9,449 nucleotides of DNA from an uncultured Chitinophagaceae bacterium (lineage in GTDB: Bacteria > Bacteroidota > Bacteroidia > Chitinophagales > Chitinophagaceae): NCBI GenBank assembly GCA_937897585.1, contig CALCNY010000277.1, positions 1-9,449 on the forward strand, written 5' to 3'. The position numbers were made by a program, and so were the translations under genes. This document shows positions 6,049 to 9,449 of this stretch, in pieces (position 1 is the first letter of the stretch; each line of letters opens with the position of its first letter). The notes under the pieces were generated by a model that was not told where the DNA came from, searched no databases, and saw nothing but the letters and a program-made list of their open reading frames with translations.

Positions 6049-8064
6049 ATGTGTAAGAATATTATCATTATATTACTGTCGACGGTTCTACTTTCGAATT
6101 TTACCCAAGCACAAAATTGTACTGCTTTAGGGCAAAATCCCCAAACCGCATTTCCAGTTTGTGGTACGGCTGTATTTTCTCAAAACTCTGTAAATATTTG
6201 TGGCGACAGGGCTGTTGTATCTAGATGCACGGCATTGGGAACCCTTTTCACTGATAAAAATCCATATTGGTATAAATTCACTTGTTTCACTTCTGGTACC
6301 TTAGGCTTTGCAATTACTCCGAATAATCTTGGTGACGATTACGATTGGCAATTGTTTGATGTAACGGGAAGAAATGTAGCCGATGTTTACACCGATGTTT
6401 CAATGTTTGTAGCTTGTAACTGGAGTGGAGATCCTGGCGTTACAGGTGCTTCTCCTGCCGGTAATTCATTGATAAGATGTGAAGGCCCAGGAGTACCTTT
6501 ATTCAGTGCTATGCCATTCATCACTCAAGGAAGAAATTATTTATTATTAATAAGCCATTTTACCAATTCACAAAGCGGTTATTCGTTATCGTTTGGTGGA
6601 GGTACGGGAAGCATTACCGATCCTACTGAACCTCATTTAAGTGATGCTACTGCTGCTTGTGATGGCACTGTGATCAGGGTAAAGTTGAATAAAAAAATGA
6701 AATGCAATTCATTGACTTCAAATGGAAGTGAATTCAGTATAACGCCCACAATCAGAAGTGTGATCAGTGCTGTAGGCAATAGTTGTACAACAGGTTTTGA
6801 TACTGATTCTGTAACACTAACTCTAAATGGGCCACTTGTTCCGGGTAACTATACCATAACGATTAACAATGGACCTGATGGAAATACTATGTTGGACAAC
6901 TGCGACAGAAATATTCCAGTTGGTGAGAATATTCCATTGACAGTATATGCCGTACAACCAACACCTATGGACAGCCTCACAAAACCCGGCTGTGCACCTA
7001 ATACCTTACAACTTGTTTTCAGAAAAAATATTCGTTGCAACACAATCGCAGCAGATGGTAGTGATTTCCTCATTACAGGTCCTTACCCAGTTACTATTAC
7101 AGGTGCGAGTGGTTTAAATTGCAACAATGGTATTAGCAATAAAATCATCATTCAATTATCAGCACCGCTACAAAGAGCTGGGAATTTTATTTTAAAACTG
7201 GTGAGAGGTTCCGACAACAATACCATTTTTGATGAATGTGCACAAGAAACTCCTGCTGGATCTACAATTCCATTTGTTATCAAAGACACGGTAAATGCAG
7301 ATTTCACTTACAGCATCAATTTAGGTTGTGATAAAGATATCGTCAATTATTTTCACAATGGAAGCAATGGCGTTAACAGCTGGCAATGGACTTTTGGCGA
7401 AGGATTACCAAGTAACCTACAAAATCCAGTTTTAGCTTACACAGTTTTTGGAATCAAGAATACTCAATTGATAGTAAGTAATGGTGTTTGTACCGATACC
7501 TCATTTGCAACAATAAATCTCGACAACTATGTAGAAGCCGCATTTGAAGCACCTGCATTTGTTTGTCCGGATGATTTGGCAACTTTCAGAGATACCAGTA
7601 TCGGCCATATCAATTTTTGGAATTGGGATTTTGGAAATGGGAACAGCTCCACATTACAACAACCGCCTGCCCAAGGCTATGTGTTTGTTCCGGGAAGTAA
7701 TATTAAATTACCAGTAACACTCATCGTTACCAATAATATTGGATGCAAGGATACGCTTACTAAATTCATTCTGATCCCATGGAATTGTTACATAGATGTT
7801 CCAACTGCGTTTACGCCTAATCGTGATGGACACAATGATTTTCTTTATCCGCTAAATGCTTATAAAGCTAGAGATTTAAAATTTGCAGTTTATAACCGAT
7901 TTGGTCAACGTATTTTTTATACTGAAGACTGGACGAATAAATGGAATGGCTATGTAAGAGGCATGCCTGCTGATATGGGTACTTATGTATGGACACTATC
8001 CTACTTTGATACAGAGTTGAACAGACAGATTTTTAAAAGAGGAACGACGGTTTTGATAAGATAG
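6049..8064 (+). CDS. Secreted PKD-domain protein with type IX secretion (type B) sorting domain
   Basis: The product is a 671-residue exported protein. A signal peptide (1-21, hydrophobic IIIILLSTVLLS, cleavage after TQA) is followed by a Cys-containing N-terminal beta-rich region (about 23-190) that I do not recognise with confidence. Two homologous Ig-like modules come next (about 197-302 and 310-412), each with four cysteines at matching spacing. Two PKD-type domains follow (about 415-490, with WQWTFGEG; and 496-578, with FWNWDFGNGNSS). The C-terminal 'gliding motility-associated' CHU_C/T9SS type B domain (about 583-671) shows VPTAFTPNRDGHNDFLYP, YNRFGQRIF, WNGYVRG and GTYVW. Such domains direct export by the type IX system and surface display or release. 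No enzymatic domain is visible; an adhesive or structural role is inference. ATG at 6049 is chosen because the signal peptide starts there; an in-frame TTG at 5977 would put 24 residues before it. Confidence 0.9.
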   Translation: MCKNIIIILLSTVLLSNFTQAQNCTALGQNPQTAFPVCGTAVFSQNSVNICGDRAVVSRCTALGTLFTDKNPYWYKFTCFTSGTLGFAITPNNLGDDYDWQLFDVTGRNVADVYTDVSMFVACNWSGDPGVTGASPAGNSLIRCEGPGVPLFSAMPFITQGRNYLLLISHFTNSQSGYSLSFGGGTGSITDPTEPHLSDATAACDGTVIRVKLNKKMKCNSLTSNGSEFSITPTIRSVISAVGNSCTTGFDTDSVTLTLNGPLVPGNYTITINNGPDGNTMLDNCDRNIPVGENIPLTVYAVQPTPMDSLTKPGCAPNTLQLVFRKNIRCNTIAADGSDFLITGPYPVTITGASGLNCNNGISNKIIIQLSAPLQRAGNFILKLVRGSDNNTIFDECAQETPAGSTIPFVIKDTVNADFTYSINLGCDKDIVNYFHNGSNGVNSWQWTFGEGLPSNLQNPVLAYTVFGIKNTQLIVSNGVCTDTSFATINLDNYVEAAFEAPAFVCPDDLATFRDTSIGHINFWNWDFGNGNSSTLQQPPAQGYVFVPGSNIKLPVTLIVTNNIGCKDTLTKFILIPWNCYIDVPTAFTPNRDGHNDFLYPLNAYKARDLKFAVYNRFGQRIFYTEDWTNKWNGYVRGMPADMGTYVWTLSYFDTELNRQIFKRGTTVLIR

Positions 8065-8205
8065 TAGCCCCCTCAATCCCCCAAGGGGGACTTTGATTAT
8101 GTTTTGCTTGGGATCGCTACGAATTCAAGAATTGTAGGCCCCCTCTATCCCCCAGGGGGGAAGTTGATTATGTTTTGCTTTGGGTCGCCACGAATTCACG
8201 AATTG
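8065..8205. repeat. Two tandem 71-nt direct repeats with C5/G5 blocks
   Basis: Unit 1 (8065-8134, 70 nt) and unit 2 (8135-8205, 71 nt) align with about 61-62 identical positions out of 71. Each has CCCCCTC, then ATCCCCCA and a G5-6 run (possible hairpin), then TTGATTATGTTTTGCTT, and ends with a GAATTC-centred block (ACGAATTCA, then GAATTG). Unit 1 starts right after the stop of the secreted protein gene. They resemble dispersed intergenic repeats common in Bacteroidota, a recollection not checked here. A run of seven T's follows at 8206-8212, but the stem before it is too weak to call a terminator. Confidence 0.8.
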
Positions 8206-8229
8206 TTTTTTTAATAAAAATACTCTTTA

Positions 8230-8262
8230 CTCCCCTCTCTATTGGAGAGGGGTTGGGGGTGA
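8230..8262. repeat. GC-rich hairpin repeat (CCCCTCTC / GAGAGGGG)
   Basis: CCCCTCTC at 8232-8239 pairs with GAGAGGGG at 8245-8252, an 8-bp stem with a 5-nt loop, followed by TTGGGGGTGAGG. It differs in sequence from the 71-nt repeats just upstream. The same style of element is familiar from Bacteroidota intergenic DNA. It is open in the frame of the next gene and could be mistaken for a protein N-terminus. The rest of the 322-bp gap, 8263-8365, is A/T-rich and shows nothing further. Confidence 0.65.
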
Positions 8263-8365
8263 GGCTTTTCATGAGAAAATAACTATTTCATATCCTCAAT
8301 CCCACTTTTACATTCATATTTTACATTCATTATTTTACATTTCCCTCCTATTTCTCCGAATTGTT

Positions 8366-8373
8366 TATGTTTG
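8366..8373 (+). promoter_or_regulatory. Bacteroidota -7 promoter box for tryptophan 2,3-dioxygenase
   Basis: TATGTTTG is an exact TAnnTTTG match ending 13 nt before the ATG at 8387, which implies a leader of about 6-9 nt. No -33 TTTG was found at the expected distance. It supports starting the gene at 8387 rather than further upstream, where the frame runs through the repeats. Confidence 0.55.
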
Positions 8374-8386
8374 CAAAAATTCTTTT

Positions 8387-9418
8387 ATGGAACATAAGCC
8401 AGTTTATTATAGTGAATATCTTGAGTTGGATAAAATACTAAATGCTCAGCATCCTGTAAGTTTTGAAAATGGCAATGAACCCGCTCATGATGAAATGCTT
8501 TTTATCATCATTCACCAGGCTTATGAATTATGGTTCAAGCAAATTTTATTTGAAGTGAATACGGTGATTGATACCATGAACAAACCTTCATTGAATGACA
8601 ATTCAAATGATTTGCAGTCTGTTGTTCATCGTTTACAAAGAGTCGTTACTATTTTAAAAGTGTTGGTTCAACAAGTAGATATTCTTGAAACCATGACACC
8701 CATGGATTTTTTGGATTTCAGAGATATGTTACGTCCAGCTTCTGGATTCCAAAGCTGGCAATTCAAAATTATTGAAGCCAAACTTGGATTGAAATTTGAA
8801 AACAGACATGGTATGGATTATTACACGAGTCAATTAAAAGAAAAAGATATTGATGTCATCAAAAGTGCTGAAAATGGACCTTCGTTACTCATGTTGATTA
8901 ATACATGGCTTGAACGAATGCCCTTCCTCAAAACCACAGCTGACTGGGGTAATGGAGATTTTTCCAAACATCCTTTCTGGGCTGATTATGAAAAAACTTA
9001 CATTGAAAGTCTTTCTGCAGGTGAAAAAAACAACACCAATTATTTCAATCAGATATTTTTCGGAGTCACAAATGAAACAGAAAGGGTTTTAAGTCCGGAA
9101 GCATGTCAGTCGGCATTATTTATCATGCTATACAGAGGCTATCCATTATTGGAATTACCTTATCAGTTGCTGGAAATTTTAATTGAAATAGACAATCAAA
9201 TGGGCAGCTGGAGATTCCGCCATATCAATATGGTTAAACGAATGATTGGTAGTCGTGTTGGAACAGGCGGAAGTACAGGAGCTGGTTATTTACAAGGCGC
9301 GATGGAAAAACATTATATTTTTAGAGAACTCACTCAATTGAATAGTTTCCTAATCGACAGAAGAAAATTACCTGCATTACCAAAATCACTTTCAGACAAG
9401 TTAGGTTACCAATTTTAA
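8387..9418 (+). CDS. kynA: Tryptophan 2,3-dioxygenase
   Basis: The product is a 343-residue heme dioxygenase that opens the indole ring of L-tryptophan with O2 to give N-formylkynurenine, the first step of the kynurenine pathway. Family motifs are complete. The N-terminal YYSEYLELDKILNAQ (7-21) is followed by HDEMLFIIIHQAYELWFKQ (34-52), whose H43 is the distal active-site histidine. FLDFRDMLRPASGFQSWQF (108-126) has R112 in the position that binds the substrate carboxylate. WRFRHINMVKR (275-285) has H279 as proximal heme ligand, and GTGGSTGAGYL (292-302) has T293 contacting the substrate amino group. ATG at 8387 gives a start that matches family members. The frame extends 69 codons further upstream, but only through repeat DNA and the promoter box. 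No other kynurenine-pathway gene is in the window, so whether this serves catabolism or NAD synthesis is open. Confidence 0.96.
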   Translation: MEHKPVYYSEYLELDKILNAQHPVSFENGNEPAHDEMLFIIIHQAYELWFKQILFEVNTVIDTMNKPSLNDNSNDLQSVVHRLQRVVTILKVLVQQVDILETMTPMDFLDFRDMLRPASGFQSWQFKIIEAKLGLKFENRHGMDYYTSQLKEKDIDVIKSAENGPSLLMLINTWLERMPFLKTTADWGNGDFSKHPFWADYEKTYIESLSAGEKNNTNYFNQIFFGVTNETERVLSPEACQSALFIMLYRGYPLLELPYQLLEILIEIDNQMGSWRFRHINMVKRMIGSRVGTGGSTGAGYLQGAMEKHYIFRELTQLNSFLIDRRKLPALPKSLSDKLGYQF

Positions 9419-9421
9419 GGA

Positions 9422-9449
9422 TTACATCAACTCCTTGAGCTTTTGGATA
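9422..9449 (-). CDS. Possible C-terminal tail of a convergent gene (start outside window)
   Basis: On the minus strand the last bases read IQKLKELM followed by TAA (stop at 9422-9424), only 3 nt from the end of the dioxygenase gene. The amphipathic, lysine-rich ending is plausible for a protein C-terminus. Nine codons are too few to assign a family or to exclude chance. Confidence 0.3.

Noticed and set aside
8065..8205. Possible CRISPR array from the regular repeats
   Set aside because: Only two units, directly tandem with no unique spacers between them, and no cas genes nearby.
8191..8212. Terminator made of the GAATTC block plus seven T's
   Set aside because: The best stem has only 4-5 A/T-rich pairs with a very small loop, too weak to support a terminator despite the T tract.
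8180..8386. A 69-codon N-terminal extension of the tryptophan dioxygenase from an in-frame TTG
   Set aside because: The extension translates GC-rich repeat DNA and the TATGTTTG promoter box, and family members start at the residues encoded from 8387.

Overview
The window looks like ordinary chromosome from a member of the Bacteroidota, most likely the Chitinophagaceae/Sphingobacteria side, though the family-level placement is inference. Four things point there. There is a secreted protein with PKD domains and a type IX secretion (type B, 'gliding motility-associated') C-terminal domain. Exact matches to the Bacteroidota -7 promoter box TAnnTTTG lie just before four start codons. Clear Shine-Dalgarno sequences are lacking, and the DNA is A/T-rich. 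The intergenic repeats (C5/G5 blocks, GAATTC motifs and CCCCTCTC hairpins) are also of a kind I associate with this phylum.

Layout, left to right: the last 41 codons of a PLP-dependent alpha-oxoamine synthase-like enzyme (+, to 128); a terminator and a dense repeat island with two perfect palindromes (129-446); an APC-family amino acid permease (-, 417-1754); a UbiX-type flavin prenyltransferase (+, 1900-2457); a LolA-type periplasmic lipoprotein carrier (-, 2510-3172); the mismatch-repair ATPase MutS (+, 3357-5969); a 671-residue T9SS cargo protein (+, 6049-8064); a second repeat region with two 71-nt direct repeats and a GC-rich hairpin (8065-8262); tryptophan 2,3-dioxygenase (+, 8387-9418); and possibly the tail of a convergent gene at the right edge.

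The genes do not form a pathway. Most sit alone, in divergent pairs (permease/ubiX, lolA/mutS) or convergent pairs (aminotransferase/permease, ubiX/lolA), and several carry their own promoter box. They are housekeeping functions: cofactor supply, lipoprotein export, DNA repair, tryptophan catabolism and secretion. I see no phage, IS, CRISPR, tRNA or rRNA, and no convincing new multi-gene system.

The points most worth a second look are three. The first is the nested palindrome and inverted-repeat island at 129-446, which supplies the last codons of the permease. The second is the duplicated four-cysteine module in the secreted protein. The third is the placement of the -7 boxes, which fixes the start codons and implies an almost leaderless mutS mRNA.
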